Shown: in pieces, positions 8,136-16,458 of the stretch | How the letters are laid out: the number at the start of each line of letters is the position of its first letter | Numbering within the stretch: the first letter of the stretch is position 1 | Origin: Proteobacteria bacterium SG_bin6 | GTDB taxonomy: Bacteria; Pseudomonadota; Alphaproteobacteria; Sphingomonadales; Sphingomonadaceae | Assembly (NCBI GenBank): GCA_002083435.1 | Contig: LWDJ01000035.1 | Location: 1-64,000 of the forward strand | Direction of reading: 5' to 3' | DNA length: 64,000 nt | Program-made: the position numbers and the translations under genes | Notes under the pieces: model-generated | Seen by the model: only the letters and a program-made list of their open reading frames with translations | Told to the model about the DNA's origin: nothing | Database searches by the model: none

Positions 8136-8148
8136 CGGAGAGACGTCG

Positions 8149-9522
8149 ATGGCCTTTGCCCATACCCATGCCGCCAACCCGCACTGGCTGCCGCGCGCCT
8201 CCGCGAAAACGCTTGCTCATATCCCGGGCGAGGATGGTCCGCCGATCGTCGGCAACACTTTCCGGATGCTCAAGGACCCCCGTGCCTTCGGGCGGCGGAT
8301 GTTCGATCGCTACGGCCCGATCTACCGCAACCGCGCGTTCGGCGACACGATGCTCAATCTGATAGGCCCCGAGGCGAACGAGCTGGTGCTGTTCGATCGC
8401 GACAAGATCTTCTCGTCCGAACAGGGCTGGGGGCCGCTGCTCAACCTGCTCTTCCCGCGCGGGCTGATGCTGATGGACTTCGAAAAGCACCGCGCCGATC
8501 GCCGCACGCTCTCGGTCGCGTTCAAGCCCGAGCCGATGCGCCATTACGCCGAGCAGCTGAACCGTGGCATCGCGCGTGAGGTGCGCGGCTGGGCCAACCG
8601 GCCGATGCGCTTCTACGACGCGATCAAGGCGCTGACGCTCGATCTGGCGGCCGAAAGCTTCCTCGGCATGGAGCTCGGGCCGGAGGCGAAGCGGGTCAAT
8701 CAAGCCTTTGTCGACGAGGTGCAGGCAAGCGTCGCGCCCATCCGCTACCCCGTGCCCGGCACGCCGATGGCGCGGGGGGTGGCGGGGCGGCGCTACCTGA
8801 TCGACCTGTTCAAGCGCGAAATCCCCCGCCGCCGCGACGGCGACGGCCAAGATTTCTTCTCGCACTTCTGCCGCGCGACCGACGAGCAGGGCCGCCCGTT
8901 GAGCGACGCTGCCATCGCCGATCACATGAATTTCCTGATGATGGCGGCGCACGACACGATCACCTCGTCCGCCACCTCGCTGGTGCTGCTGCTGGGGCGC
9001 CACGGCGCCTGGCAGGAGCGGCTGCGCGACGAGATCATGGCGCTGGGGCTGAACGACGACGAGGGGCTGGCTTACGGCCAGCTCGATCGGCTGACGCTCA
9101 CCGATTATGCCTTCAAGGAAGCGCTGCGCTGGATGCCGCCGGTGCCCTCCATCCCCCGGCGCGCGCTGAAGGATTTCGAGTTCGGCGGCTATCGTATTCC
9201 CGCCGGCACCCAGGTGGGCGTCTCGGTCGCCTTCACGCACCATATGCCGGAAATCTGGCCCGACCCGCACGTCTTCGATCCGCTGCGCTTCGAACCCGAA
9301 AAGGTCCGCGCGCGCCACCGCTTCGCCTGGGTACCGTTCGGCGGCGGGGCGCATATGTGCCTGGGCCTGCACTTCGCCGAGATGCAGGTCCGCATCCTGA
9401 TGACGCAATTGCTCCGCCGCTATCGGATCGACGTGCCCGAGGATGCCGGGCATGACTGGCAGGCATGGCCAATCCCCCGGCCGAAGGACGGGCTGCCGGT
9501 GCGGTTCGTGCCGATCGGCTAG
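8149..9522 (+). CDS. Cytochrome P450
   Basis: This 457-residue haem-thiolate monooxygenase uses the ATG at 8149, 6 nt after AACGGAGAG; the longer in-frame version reads through repeat DNA. The I-helix (MMAAHDTITSS, carrying the acid-Thr pair), the ExxR motif (EALR in KEALRWMPPVPS) and the Cys haem loop (FGGGAHMCLG near residue 400) are all intact. There is no membrane anchor or fused reductase, so it needs separate ferredoxin and reductase partners, which are not in this window. The substrate cannot be read from sequence; the long hydrophobic-ligand-type N-terminus (IPGEDGPPIVGNT) resembles CYP120/CYP51-like folds. Probably controlled through the palindrome at 8114-8135. A dispersed repeat starts at its stop codon. 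Confidence 0.92.
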   Translation: MAFAHTHAANPHWLPRASAKTLAHIPGEDGPPIVGNTFRMLKDPRAFGRRMFDRYGPIYRNRAFGDTMLNLIGPEANELVLFDRDKIFSSEQGWGPLLNLLFPRGLMLMDFEKHRADRRTLSVAFKPEPMRHYAEQLNRGIAREVRGWANRPMRFYDAIKALTLDLAAESFLGMELGPEAKRVNQAFVDEVQASVAPIRYPVPGTPMARGVAGRRYLIDLFKREIPRRRDGDGQDFFSHFCRATDEQGRPLSDAAIADHMNFLMMAAHDTITSSATSLVLLLGRHGAWQERLRDEIMALGLNDDEGLAYGQLDRLTLTDYAFKEALRWMPPVPSIPRRALKDFEFGGYRIPAGTQVGVSVAFTHHMPEIWPDPHVFDPLRFEPEKVRARHRFAWVPFGGGAHMCLGLHFAEMQVRILMTQLLRRYRIDVPEDAGHDWQAWPIPRPKDGLPVRFVPIG

Positions 9523-9523
9523 A

Positions 9524-9567
9524 GCGATTTCGAGGCAGGTGGAATCACCTGCCGGCTCGGAAATCGC
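9524..9567. repeat. Nested inverted repeat immediately after the P450 stop
   Basis: The outer arms GCGATTTC and GAAATCGC enclose an inner perfect GCAGGTG/CACCTGC hairpin with a GAAT loop. It begins 2 nt after the stop codon. The layout resembles dispersed AGAGCGATTTCGAG-type repeats seen in alphaproteobacteria (recollection, not searched). There is no T run, but it could stabilise the mRNA 3' end. Confidence 0.6.
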
Positions 9568-9620
9568 GGATAAACAAAAGCCTAGAGCGGCGATCGAGCT
9601 ACCGCAATATCCGGTGGCCC

Positions 9621-9702
9621 CGTCACCCCGGCCCCCGAGCCGGGGTTCCGCTGCCTCGCAGCGGGCGAAGAAGCTGGACTCCGGGTCAAGCCCGGGGCGA
9701 CG
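9621..9702. repeat. Dispersed bipartite palindrome, family A
   Basis: A GTCACCCCGGCC...GAGCCGGGG half (9621-9654) faces an inverted half (9672-9702) ending GGGGCGACG. It is the same family as the arms around the GIY-YIG gene. It occupies the gap between the convergent P450 and OYE genes. Confidence 0.7.
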
Positions 9703-9727
9703 GCTGTTTTTTTCCCGGTCAAAGGCC

Positions 9728-10819
9728 TCAGGCCGAGGCCGTCTCCAGCGCCGGGTAATCGACATAGCCTTCCGGCCCCTGGCTGTACCAGGTCGCCATC
9801 ACATCGGCGTTGAGCGGAGCGCCGGCGCGCAGCCGCTCGGGCAGATCGGGGTTCGCCAGGAAGGTGCGGCCGAAGCTGATCGCGTCCGCCACCCCCGAAT
9901 CGATCGCCGCCTGCGCCTGCGCCGCGCTCACATAATCGGAATTGAGCACCAACGGCCGGCGGAACACCGCGCGGATCGCGGGCGATTGCTTGGGCACCTC
10001 GGTGCGGCCAAAGGTGCCGTCCGGCCCCGGCTCGCGCAGTTCGAGGAAAGCGATGCCGATCGCGTCAAGCGCGGCGGCGGCGGGGACGAACACGCTCGCC
10101 GCGTCGCTATCGTCGCAGCCTTGCGAATCGCCGTTGGGGGAGAGGCGGACGGCAGTGCGATCGGCGCCGATTTCGCGGGCGACGGTCTCGGCCACTTCGC
10201 GCAGCAGGCGGATGCGGTTTTCGGGCGCGCCGCCATAAGCATCGTTGCGGTGGTTGGAGCCGTCGCGCAGGAACTGGTCGATCAGATAGCCATTGGCGGC
10301 GTGGATCTGCACCCCGTCGAACCCGGCGGCGATCGCGTTGCGCGCGGCGCGGGCATAGTCGCCGAGCAAGCCCGGTATCTCGTCAAGCTCGAGCGGGCGG
10401 GCGACATCATATTCCTGGCGGCCGACATAAGTGTGCGCCCGGCCCGGCGCCCGCGTCGCCGAGGCGGAGACGGGGGCGGCGCCGCCGTTGAAGCTGGAAT
10501 GCACCACCCGGCCCATATGCCACAGCTGGGCGACGATCCGCCCACCGGCCTTATGGACGGCATCGGTAATCGGCTGCCACGCGGCGGCCTGTTCGTCGCT
10601 CCACAGCCCCGGCGCGAATGGCCAACCCAGGCCCTGCTGGCTGATGCCCGTCGCCTCGCTGATGATCAGCCCGGCGCTCGCGCGCTGGGCATAATATTCG
10701 GCCATGATCGGCTGCGGAACATGGCTCTGGCTCGCGCGACCGCGAGTGAGCGGCGCCATCAGCACCCGGTTGGGGGCGTGGATCGCGCCAAGCTGGATGG
10801 GATCGAACAGGTTGGGCAA
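9728..10819 (-). CDS. Old Yellow Enzyme-family alkene reductase (NemA-like)
   Basis: This FMN-dependent NAD(P)H ene-reductase of 363 residues reduces activated C=C bonds, and relatives also reduce nitro or nitrate-ester compounds. I placed the start at the TTG (10819) with GAGGAG 6 nt upstream, giving MPNLFDPIQLGAIHAPNR, the usual OYE N-terminus. The family signature is visible: VLMAPLTRGRA near the N-terminus, AQLWHMGR, and FDGVQIHAANGYLIDQF with the substrate-binding His/Asn pair, followed by RNDAYGG. The C-terminal ISFGRTFLANPDLPERL matches the FMN phosphate loop. It is divergent from the EamA transporter gene and convergent with the P450 gene. Confidence 0.92.
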   Translation of the reverse strand: MPNLFDPIQLGAIHAPNRVLMAPLTRGRASQSHVPQPIMAEYYAQRASAGLIISEATGISQQGLGWPFAPGLWSDEQAAAWQPITDAVHKAGGRIVAQLWHMGRVVHSSFNGGAAPVSASATRAPGRAHTYVGRQEYDVARPLELDEIPGLLGDYARAARNAIAAGFDGVQIHAANGYLIDQFLRDGSNHRNDAYGGAPENRIRLLREVAETVAREIGADRTAVRLSPNGDSQGCDDSDAASVFVPAAAALDAIGIAFLELREPGPDGTFGRTEVPKQSPAIRAVFRRPLVLNSDYVSAAQAQAAIDSGVADAISFGRTFLANPDLPERLRAGAPLNADVMATWYSQGPEGYVDYPALETASA

Positions 10820-10923
10820 GGGCTTCTCCTCTGCGCTGCACCACAAGCGCCCGCATAGGGGCGACAGCACGCAGATAGCGCGCTAAGCGCCCGAACGCAT
10901 CGCTTCGCCTACGAAAGAAAAAC

Positions 10924-11808
10924 TTGGGGGTCGCCCTGTCCCACGCATCCGCCGCCCCCCGCCCCCCGGCCAGCGCCTTCGCGGCGGTGGTGCTCGCCAA
11001 TATCGCGCTCGCCTTCGGGCCGTGGTTCGTGCGGCTGGCCGATGTCGGCCCCGTCGCCGCCGCCTTCTGGCGGATCACGCTCGCCGCGCCGCTGATCGTG
11101 GCGATGGCGGCGGCGACTGGCGGGCGCCCGCGCGGGGTGACGCCGGGAGTGCTGCTGTGGGCGGCGTTCGCTGGTGTCGCTTTCGCCGGCGATCTGGCGA
11201 CTTGGCATCTGGGTATCGTGCGCACCACCCTCGCCAACGCGACCTTGTTCGGCAACGTGGCGACGTTGATCTTCCCGATCTATGGTTTCGTCGTCGCGCG
11301 GGCGCTGCCAAACCGCGCGCAGGCCGTCGCGCTTGTCCTGGCGACGGCGGGTGGCGCGCTGCTGATGGGCCGTTCATATCAGGCCGATCCGCGCCACCTC
11401 GCAGGCGATTTGCTAAGCCTGGTCGCGGGCATTCTCTATGCGATCTATTTCATCGCGATGGCGCGCGCGCGCGCGGCGATGGCGCCACTCCCCACGCTGG
11501 CGCTGTCGTCGCTCGCCAGCATCTTGCCGCTGCTCCTGTTTTCGACGCTGCTCGGCGAACGCATCGTGCCGGGCCAGTGGGGCGCGCTGATCGGACTCGC
11601 GCTGGCGAGCCAGGTGCTGGGCCAGGGGCTGATGATCTACGCGCTCGGCCGGTTGTCGCCGCTGGTGGTGGGCATCGCGCTGCTGATCCAGCCGGGGGTC
11701 GCGGCGGCGATCGGCTGGCTGGCTTATGGCGAGCGACTGGCCTTGCCCGATCTCGCGGGCGCGCTGCTGGTCGCGGCGGCGCTGGTGTTGGTGCGCCGCG
11801 CGTCCTAA
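10924..11808 (+). CDS. EamA/DMT-family membrane transporter
   Basis: The 294-residue product is almost entirely hydrophobic, with about ten transmembrane segments in two EamA halves. The second half ends with the typical LSPLVVGIALLIQPGVAAAIGWLAYGE pattern, quoted here in outline. EamA proteins are drug/metabolite exporters; the substrate cannot be inferred. The apparent start is TTG at 10924 with only a weak A/G-rich upstream stretch; a GTG further in (near 10987) is an alternative. It is followed 24 nt later by the COQ9 gene, so the two may be co-transcribed. Confidence 0.82.
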   Translation: MGVALSHASAAPRPPASAFAAVVLANIALAFGPWFVRLADVGPVAAAFWRITLAAPLIVAMAAATGGRPRGVTPGVLLWAAFAGVAFAGDLATWHLGIVRTTLANATLFGNVATLIFPIYGFVVARALPNRAQAVALVLATAGGALLMGRSYQADPRHLAGDLLSLVAGILYAIYFIAMARARAAMAPLPTLALSSLASILPLLLFSTLLGERIVPGQWGALIGLALASQVLGQGLMIYALGRLSPLVVGIALLIQPGVAAAIGWLAYGERLALPDLAGALLVAAALVLVRRAS

Positions 11809-11832
11809 ATGGCCTTCATCGGGAGAAACAGC

Positions 11833-12492
11833 ATGACCATTGCCGCCGACGCCACGCTCGATGAAATCCGCCTCGCGCTCGCGCCGCTGATCGCCGCCAA
11901 CGCCGCGTTCGACGGCTGGACCGCCGAAGCGCGCGACTTCGCCGCCGATCAGGCCGGGCTCGACCGCGACATCGCCCGCCTCGCTTATGATGGCGGCGCG
12001 GTGCCGATGATCGACGCCTGGTTCGCGAGCATCGACGCCGCGATGATGGAAGGCTTCACCCGCGAGGCGCTCGCCGCGATGAAGGTGCGCGAGCGCATCC
12101 AGGCGCTGGTCGAGGCGCGGCTGGCGCTGCTCCACCCGAATCGAGACGCTCTGAGAAGGGCTTTGGCCATCCTGGCGCTGCCCCAGAATGCCCCGCGCGG
12201 GCTCGGCATGGGCTGGCGCAGCGCCGACGCGGTCTGGCGCGGCGCGGGCGATACCGCGACCGACTATAATCACTACACCAAGCGCGCGATCCTCGGCACC
12301 GTCTATGCCGCGACGATCACCGTGTTCCTCGATGACGAGAGCGAGGATTATGCCGAAACGCGCGGCTTCCTCGCCCGCCGCATCGCCGGTATCATGCGGT
12401 TCGAAAAGGCAAAATCGGCGTTTCTGGAGCGCACGCAGAACCTGCCGAGCCTCAGCCGCTTCATCGGGCGCCTGCGCTATCCAGTCGCTTAA
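11833..12492 (+). CDS. COQ9-family protein (ubiquinone biosynthesis accessory)
   Basis: COQ9 proteins bind lipids and assist the hydroxylation steps of ubiquinone synthesis. The 219-residue product starts at the ATG after CGGGAGA; an in-frame ATG 8 codons earlier lacks a ribosome-binding site. The N-terminal half is a TetR-like helical fold. The conserved C-terminal signature is clear: WRGAGDTATDYNHYTKR, then VYAATITVFLDDESED, then FLARRIAGIMRFEK. Length and motif order match bacterial COQ9. No other ubi genes are in the window. Confidence 0.9.
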   Translation: MTIAADATLDEIRLALAPLIAANAAFDGWTAEARDFAADQAGLDRDIARLAYDGGAVPMIDAWFASIDAAMMEGFTREALAAMKVRERIQALVEARLALLHPNRDALRRALAILALPQNAPRGLGMGWRSADAVWRGAGDTATDYNHYTKRAILGTVYAATITVFLDDESEDYAETRGFLARRIAGIMRFEKAKSAFLERTQNLPSLSRFIGRLRYPVA

Positions 12493-12570
12493 CGAGCGGT
12501 TGCTGGAGGTTCATGCAACCTCGATTAACCCCGCAACGTTGGGGGTGGCGTAACAAACCGAAGGAGACCG

Positions 12571-12885
12571 ATGATGCGTTCAGTCATGCTCAGCCTCGCG
12601 GCACTCTCGCTGGCCGTGCCGCCGGCGGCGCTGCTCGTTAATCCTGTGAAGGCCGAGGCCAAGAAGAAGCGCCAGCGTGCCTATGTCTATACCCGCAACG
12701 GCCGCACCTATTGCCGCCATTCGGATGGCACCACCGGCCTGATCGTCGGCGGCGTGAGCGGCGCACTCGTCGGGCGCTCGCTGGATGGCGGCGGCATCCT
12801 CGGCACCGCGCTGGGCGCGGCCGGCGGCGCGCTGGCGGGCCGTGCGGTCGATCGCTCGCTCACCGCGCGCGAACGCTGCCGCTGA
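12571..12885 (+). CDS. Small exported glycine-zipper protein
   Basis: This 104-residue protein begins with a signal peptide (MMRSVMLSLAALSLAVPPAA...), followed by a Lys-rich patch. It then carries YCRHSDGTTGLIVGGVSGAL and a Gly/Ala zipper (ILGTALGAAGGALAGRAVDRS). Glycine-zipper modules of the 2TM type are found in periplasmic or outer-membrane-associated proteins. AAGGAGACCG precedes the start. The next gene encodes a longer paralogue sharing DGTTGLIVGG and LGAAGGA, so the two probably arose by tandem duplication. Its function is unknown. Confidence 0.8.
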   Translation: MMRSVMLSLAALSLAVPPAALLVNPVKAEAKKKRQRAYVYTRNGRTYCRHSDGTTGLIVGGVSGALVGRSLDGGGILGTALGAAGGALAGRAVDRSLTARERCR

Positions 12886-12987
12886 TCGTGTGCCGGCGGC
12901 TGAAGGACAGATGAACCGCGCGTAATTTCACCTTCATGCAACTCCCCCCGGCCCTGGCCTGTTTAGGGGAAAGCAAAGGAGGATAAC

Positions 12988-13518
12988 ATGCGACGTTTCA
13001 TTCTGGCTCTCGCGGCCGCCGCCACCGGCTTCGCCGCCCTGCCTGCCCAGGCACAAGACCGGCGCGACACCCGCGAGTATAATCGCGACGTCCGTCAGGC
13101 CCAGCGTGACTATCGCCGCGATCTGCGCAATGCCGACGATCCGCGCGATGTGCGCCGTGCCGAGCGGGAATATCGCCGCGACATTGGCGAAGCACGACGC
13201 GACTATCGCCGTGATGCGCGCGAGGATTGGCGTGACAATCGCCGCGGCTATTTTGCCGATCGCTATTATCGTGACGGCCGCAATTATCGCCCGCACTATT
13301 TGTCGCGCAATGACCGCGTCTATCGCGGTTCGGATGGACGCTATTATTGCCGCCGCAATGATGGGACGACCGGCCTGATCGTCGGCGGGCTTGGCGGTGG
13401 CGTGCTCGGTAACCTGATCGCGCCAGGTGGCTCCAAGACCTTGGGCACCATCCTGGGCGCGGCAGGTGGCGCCGCGATTGGCACCTCGGTCGATCGCAAT
13501 CAGGTGACCTGCCGGTAA
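12988..13518 (+). CDS. Exported Arg/Asp-rich glycine-zipper protein, RcnB-like middle
   Basis: This 176-residue paralogue of the preceding gene has a strong ribosome-binding site (AAAGGAGGA) and a signal peptide ending AQAQ. The middle (about residues 25-95) is built of YRRD/REYNRD-type repeats, very rich in Arg, Asp and Tyr, followed by an RcnB-like RNYRPHYL segment. Then comes YYCRRNDGTTGLIVGGLGGG and a glycine zipper (LGTILGAAGGAAIG), ending in a Cys (TCR). It is likely a periplasmic or envelope-surface protein; binding of metals or anions by the repeat region is speculation. An intrinsic terminator follows 7 nt after the stop. Confidence 0.8.
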   Translation: MRRFILALAAAATGFAALPAQAQDRRDTREYNRDVRQAQRDYRRDLRNADDPRDVRRAEREYRRDIGEARRDYRRDAREDWRDNRRGYFADRYYRDGRNYRPHYLSRNDRVYRGSDGRYYCRRNDGTTGLIVGGLGGGVLGNLIAPGGSKTLGTILGAAGGAAIGTSVDRNQVTCR

Positions 13519-13524
13519 TGGTCG

Positions 13525-13557
13525 AGGGGCGGTGGCCCGGTCCGCCGCCCCTTTTCC
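13525..13557 (+). terminator. Intrinsic terminator after the glycine-zipper pair
   Basis: An 11-bp stem (AGGGGCGGTGG with its near-perfect complement, one G-U pair, loop CCCGGT) is followed by TTTT. It begins 7 nt after the stop codon at 13518. Confidence 0.75.
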
Positions 13558-13562
13558 GCCCT

Positions 13563-13784
13563 TCAGAAAATTCCCGCGCCCACCCACAGCCGTAGCGAAG
13601 CGCCCGCCAGCACCACCGCACACACCGCGCGCCCGGCCTTGCCGCGCGACATCAATCCGATCACCAGCCCGACGAAAGCAAGCGGGATCGCCAACCAGTT
13701 GAGCCACCCGAGTAGCGGCACGAAACCAATCATCGCGACCAGCAGCGCAAGCAGCCCGAGCAAAAGTGATGCAAGATTGAACAC
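13563..13784 (-). CDS. Small hydrophobic membrane protein, unrecognised
   Basis: The reading frame encodes about 73 residues dominated by hydrophobic stretches (LLLGLLALLVAMIGFVPLLG, then LAIPLAFVGLVIGLMS, then AVCAVVLAGASL), i.e. two or three membrane helices. A GKAGRA linker separates the last two. The start is uncertain: I took GTG at 13784, but a TTG at 13814 is also in frame, and neither has a good ribosome-binding site. It is reminiscent of small DUF4190-like membrane proteins. It converges on the terminator at 13525. Confidence 0.5.
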   Translation of the reverse strand: MFNLASLLLGLLALLVAMIGFVPLLGWLNWLAIPLAFVGLVIGLMSRGKAGRAVCAVVLAGASLRLWVGAGIF

Positions 13785-13884
13785 TCGGGCGAGAATGGCC
13801 TCTTGAGCGGCCAAGAACAAGGCGCCAAGCAAAGTCGAGGAAATCTTAACCCGCACCGGTGATAGGTGTGGTGGGAGACTGACG

Positions 13885-14619
13885 ATGCGCGCTTGGACGC
13901 CCCTGTCGCTGCTGTTGCTGCTCGCCGCCTGTGGTGGGCAGGATGACGCCGCGCGCAATCTCGACAGCCTCGACGCCGAACTCGCCGATGGCAACGCGCA
14001 AGGCAATGTCCGCGACCCGACGCTGATGAGCAGCCTGCGCGACCAGATCATGGTCGACCCCAATCTGACCGGCCAGAGCAATCGCGACGCGGTTCGCCCC
14101 GCGCGCCAGCCCTATGCCGCGCCGCTCCCCGCCGACAAGCCGGTGCGCCGCGCGGGTGGCGAGGCGGCGACGAGCGAACTCGCCCGCACCGCGCCGGCGG
14201 CCGCGAAAAACTGCCCCGCTTGTGCCGCCAAGCGCGAGGCGATGACCCTGTCGGGCCTCGCCGAGCGGCGCGGGGGTGGCGCGTGCGCGCGCAATGTCAG
14301 CTATTCGGCGCGTTGGGCGGCTCAGCTGCCGGCCGACCTCCCGCTCTACCCCGATGCGCGCGTGATCGAAGCGGCCGGCAATGCCCACGGCAGCTGCGCG
14401 CTGCGCGTGGTGAGCTTCGCCAGCGCGACGAGCGTCCAAGGGCTGATCGACTGGTATTACACCAAGGCCACCGCCGCCGGCTATTCGGCCGAGCATCAGG
14501 CGGATGGCGACGCCCATGTCCTCGCTGGTGCGCGCGGCGACGCGGCTTACGCGCTGTTCGTCACCAAGCGCGATGATGGCGGCGCCGAAGCCGATCTGGT
14601 CGTCAACAACGGCCGCTGA
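13885..14619 (+). CDS. Predicted lipoprotein of unknown function
   Basis: This 244-residue protein starts MRAWTPLSLLLLLAACGG, with a lipobox (LAAC, Cys16), so it is probably lipid-anchored. The region after the signal is polar and low in structure to about residue 95. A possible metal- or disulphide-type CPACAAK motif follows near 108. The C-terminal half (about 130-240) looks globular (ADLPLYPDARVIEAAG and GLIDWYYTKATAAGYSAEH), resembling small ligand-binding domains seen in sphingomonad lipoproteins. No known family is recognised. It is convergent with nagZ. Confidence 0.8.
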   Translation: MRAWTPLSLLLLLAACGGQDDAARNLDSLDAELADGNAQGNVRDPTLMSSLRDQIMVDPNLTGQSNRDAVRPARQPYAAPLPADKPVRRAGGEAATSELARTAPAAAKNCPACAAKREAMTLSGLAERRGGGACARNVSYSARWAAQLPADLPLYPDARVIEAAGNAHGSCALRVVSFASATSVQGLIDWYYTKATAAGYSAEHQADGDAHVLAGARGDAAYALFVTKRDDGGAEADLVVNNGR

Positions 14620-14634
14620 CGGCGCCCCCCAGTT

Positions 14635-15636
14635 TCAGTTCAACGCTAGCAGCGCATCGCGCCTGGCGATCAACTCGGCGAGATCGCCTTCGGGCTGGCG
14701 CAGCGTCGCCATCGCGCGGTCCAGCCGGGCCTTGGCGGCGGGCGTGATCTCGCCGATGCGCTCGGCGATCTCTTCCATCTCGGTCATCCGCGCCCAGCAA
14801 TCGAGCACCAGATCGACCCCTGCCGCGAGCGCCCCAGCCGCTTTCTCGCCCGCGGTGCCGGAGAGCGCCTTCATGTCGATGTCGTCGGTCATTAGCAGCC
14901 CGTCAAAGCCGATCGCGCCACGGATCACTTGCTCGATCACGGTGGGTGACAACGTCGCCGGGCGATCGGCGTCCCACGCCTCGAACACGATATGCGCGGT
15001 CATCCCCATCGGTGCGTCTCGCAGCGCCTGAAACGGGGCGATGTCGCTTGCGAGGTCATGGGGGGGCGCCGACACGGTTGGCAGCAGATGATGGCTATCG
15101 ACCCGCGCCCGGCCATGGCCCGGCATGTGCTTCACCACCCCGATCACGCCCCCCGCCGCCAGCCCGTCGAGCACGGCACGGCCCAGCGCCGCCACGCGCC
15201 GCGGGTCGCTCCCTAGCGCGCGACACGCGACCGCCTCGGTCGTCTCGGGCGCACGAACGTCGAGCAGCGGCAGGCAGTTGACTGTGATGCCCACCTCGAC
15301 GAGCGTCAGCGCGATCGCGTGAGCGTTGGCGCGCGCCGCTTCGATCGCGGAGATCGGCGCGGTATCGTAAAGCGCATCGAAGGCGGGGCCGGCGGGGAAA
15401 GCGGGCCATTCGGGCGGCTGCATCCGCGCGACGCGCCCGCCCTCCTGGTCGATCAGGATGGGCAGATCGGCACGGCCGGTGAGATCGCGCAGGCTATCGG
15501 TGAGCGCGCGCAGCTGGGCGCGGTTCTCGCAATTGCGCTTGAACAGGATGAAGCCGGCGGGATCGGCGGCGCGGAAGAAGGCAGCTTCGTCCGGGGTGAG
15601 GGCCAGGCCGGCAAGGCCGAAGATCACGGGTTTCAT
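14635..15636 (-). CDS. nagZ: Beta-N-acetylhexosaminidase (GH3)
   Basis: NagZ removes GlcNAc from muropeptides in cytoplasmic peptidoglycan recycling. The 333-residue product carries the family hallmarks: ILIDQEGGRVARM near residue 65, the KHMPGHGRARVDSHHLLP loop with the Asp/His dyad (about 160-180), and TDDIDMKALSG near 245, where the first Asp of the DD pair is the expected nucleophile. Length matches the single-domain NagZ type. It lies downstream of argS and the SPOR gene, separated from the latter by a 195-nt repeat-bearing gap; this gene order is common in sphingomonads (recollection). Confidence 0.94.
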   Translation of the reverse strand: MKPVIFGLAGLALTPDEAAFFRAADPAGFILFKRNCENRAQLRALTDSLRDLTGRADLPILIDQEGGRVARMQPPEWPAFPAGPAFDALYDTAPISAIEAARANAHAIALTLVEVGITVNCLPLLDVRAPETTEAVACRALGSDPRRVAALGRAVLDGLAAGGVIGVVKHMPGHGRARVDSHHLLPTVSAPPHDLASDIAPFQALRDAPMGMTAHIVFEAWDADRPATLSPTVIEQVIRGAIGFDGLLMTDDIDMKALSGTAGEKAAGALAAGVDLVLDCWARMTEMEEIAERIGEITPAAKARLDRAMATLRQPEGDLAELIARRDALLALN

Positions 15637-15706
15637 CGGGGCGGTTTAGCGAGGGGGCGTGGCGAGCGCGAGAGGGCGTTGCGCCCAGACTTCGACCCGC
15701 CCCCGC

Positions 15707-15794
15707 CCCCTCCCTTTCAGGGAGGGGAGATGCGGTTCAAAGTTCAATCTGAAGTAATAGCCCCTCCCTTCAAGGGAGGGGTTGGGGTGGGTGG
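15707..15794. repeat. Paired GC-rich hairpins between SPOR gene and nagZ
   Basis: Two hairpins of the form CCCCTCCCTT..AGGGAGGGG (stems 9-10 bp) are separated by about 30 AT-richer bases. The second continues into TTGGGGTGGG. They resemble family B elements and fill most of the gap inside the argS-SPOR-nagZ set. They could be dispersed repeats or attenuate read-through into nagZ. Confidence 0.6.
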
Positions 15795-15831
15795 ACACGG
15801 CGCGCGCGGCGTCATGCCCCAAACGCCGCCC

Positions 15832-16458
15832 TCACCCGCGGACGATGAAGCACGCCTCGCCCGCCACGCGCAGCTTATTGCACAGCTCCATCGCGGCGTT
15901 GGCGCTGCCGGCGTTCACCCGCAGCCGATAGAAGACACGCCCGGCGACCTCGGCCTTCTCCACCGCATGGCCGAGCCCGCCCAGGAAAGCGAAGCGCTTG
16001 GCCTGCCGCGCCCAGGCGGCGTCGGCGCCGGCCTTGTCGGGGAAGGAACCGATCTGGATCACCGCGCCGCCGCCAATGTCGCGCGGCATGGCGCCCTTGC
16101 CGGGCATCACCACTGGCGCTTCAGGCAGCTGCTTGGGATCGATCCGCGCCTTGTCGGGGCGCTTGCCCTCGCTCGCGGCGAAGGCCAGGTCGCCCTCGCC
16201 CTCCACTTTCATCCCGCCTTCCTGCTCGGGCTTCACCTTGTAATCGCCCGGCGGCGCGGCGATCAGTTCGCCACTTCCCTGGCTGGGCGTGGCCGCGCGC
16301 TGGCGCAACGCATAGGCGCCAAACACCAGCGCCGCGAGCAGCGCCAGCCCCAGCAGCGCGAAGATCGCGACGCGCATCGTCGAGGGGCGATCCTCATAAT
16401 CCTCGTCGACCGTTTCGAGCCAGGGCAGCCGATCCTCGTCGCGCAGCGCCTCGCGCAT
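15832..16458 (-). CDS. SPOR-domain membrane protein
   Basis: The 208-residue protein starts at an ATG that shares one base with the argS stop (TGATG), with GAGGAG 8 nt upstream. It has a short cytoplasmic N-terminus, one membrane helix (about residues 30-50, VAIFALLGLALLAALVFGAY), a Pro/Glu-rich periplasmic linker, and a C-terminal SPOR domain (about 130-205, AVIQIGSFPDKAGADAAW to CFIVRG). SPOR domains bind denuded glycan strands at division sites. Translational coupling to argS is implied by the overlap. Confidence 0.88.
   Translation of the reverse strand: MREALRDEDRLPWLETVDEDYEDRPSTMRVAIFALLGLALLAALVFGAYALRQRAATPSQGSGELIAAPPGDYKVKPEQEGGMKVEGEGDLAFAASEGKRPDKARIDPKQLPEAPVVMPGKGAMPRDIGGGAVIQIGSFPDKAGADAAWARQAKRFAFLGGLGHAVEKAEVAGRVFYRLRVNAGSANAAMELCNKLRVAGEACFIVRG

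Noticed and set aside
7963..9765. 600-codon minus-strand frame across the P450 gene
   Set aside because: The P450 motifs are intact on the plus strand; the antisense translation shows no family features.
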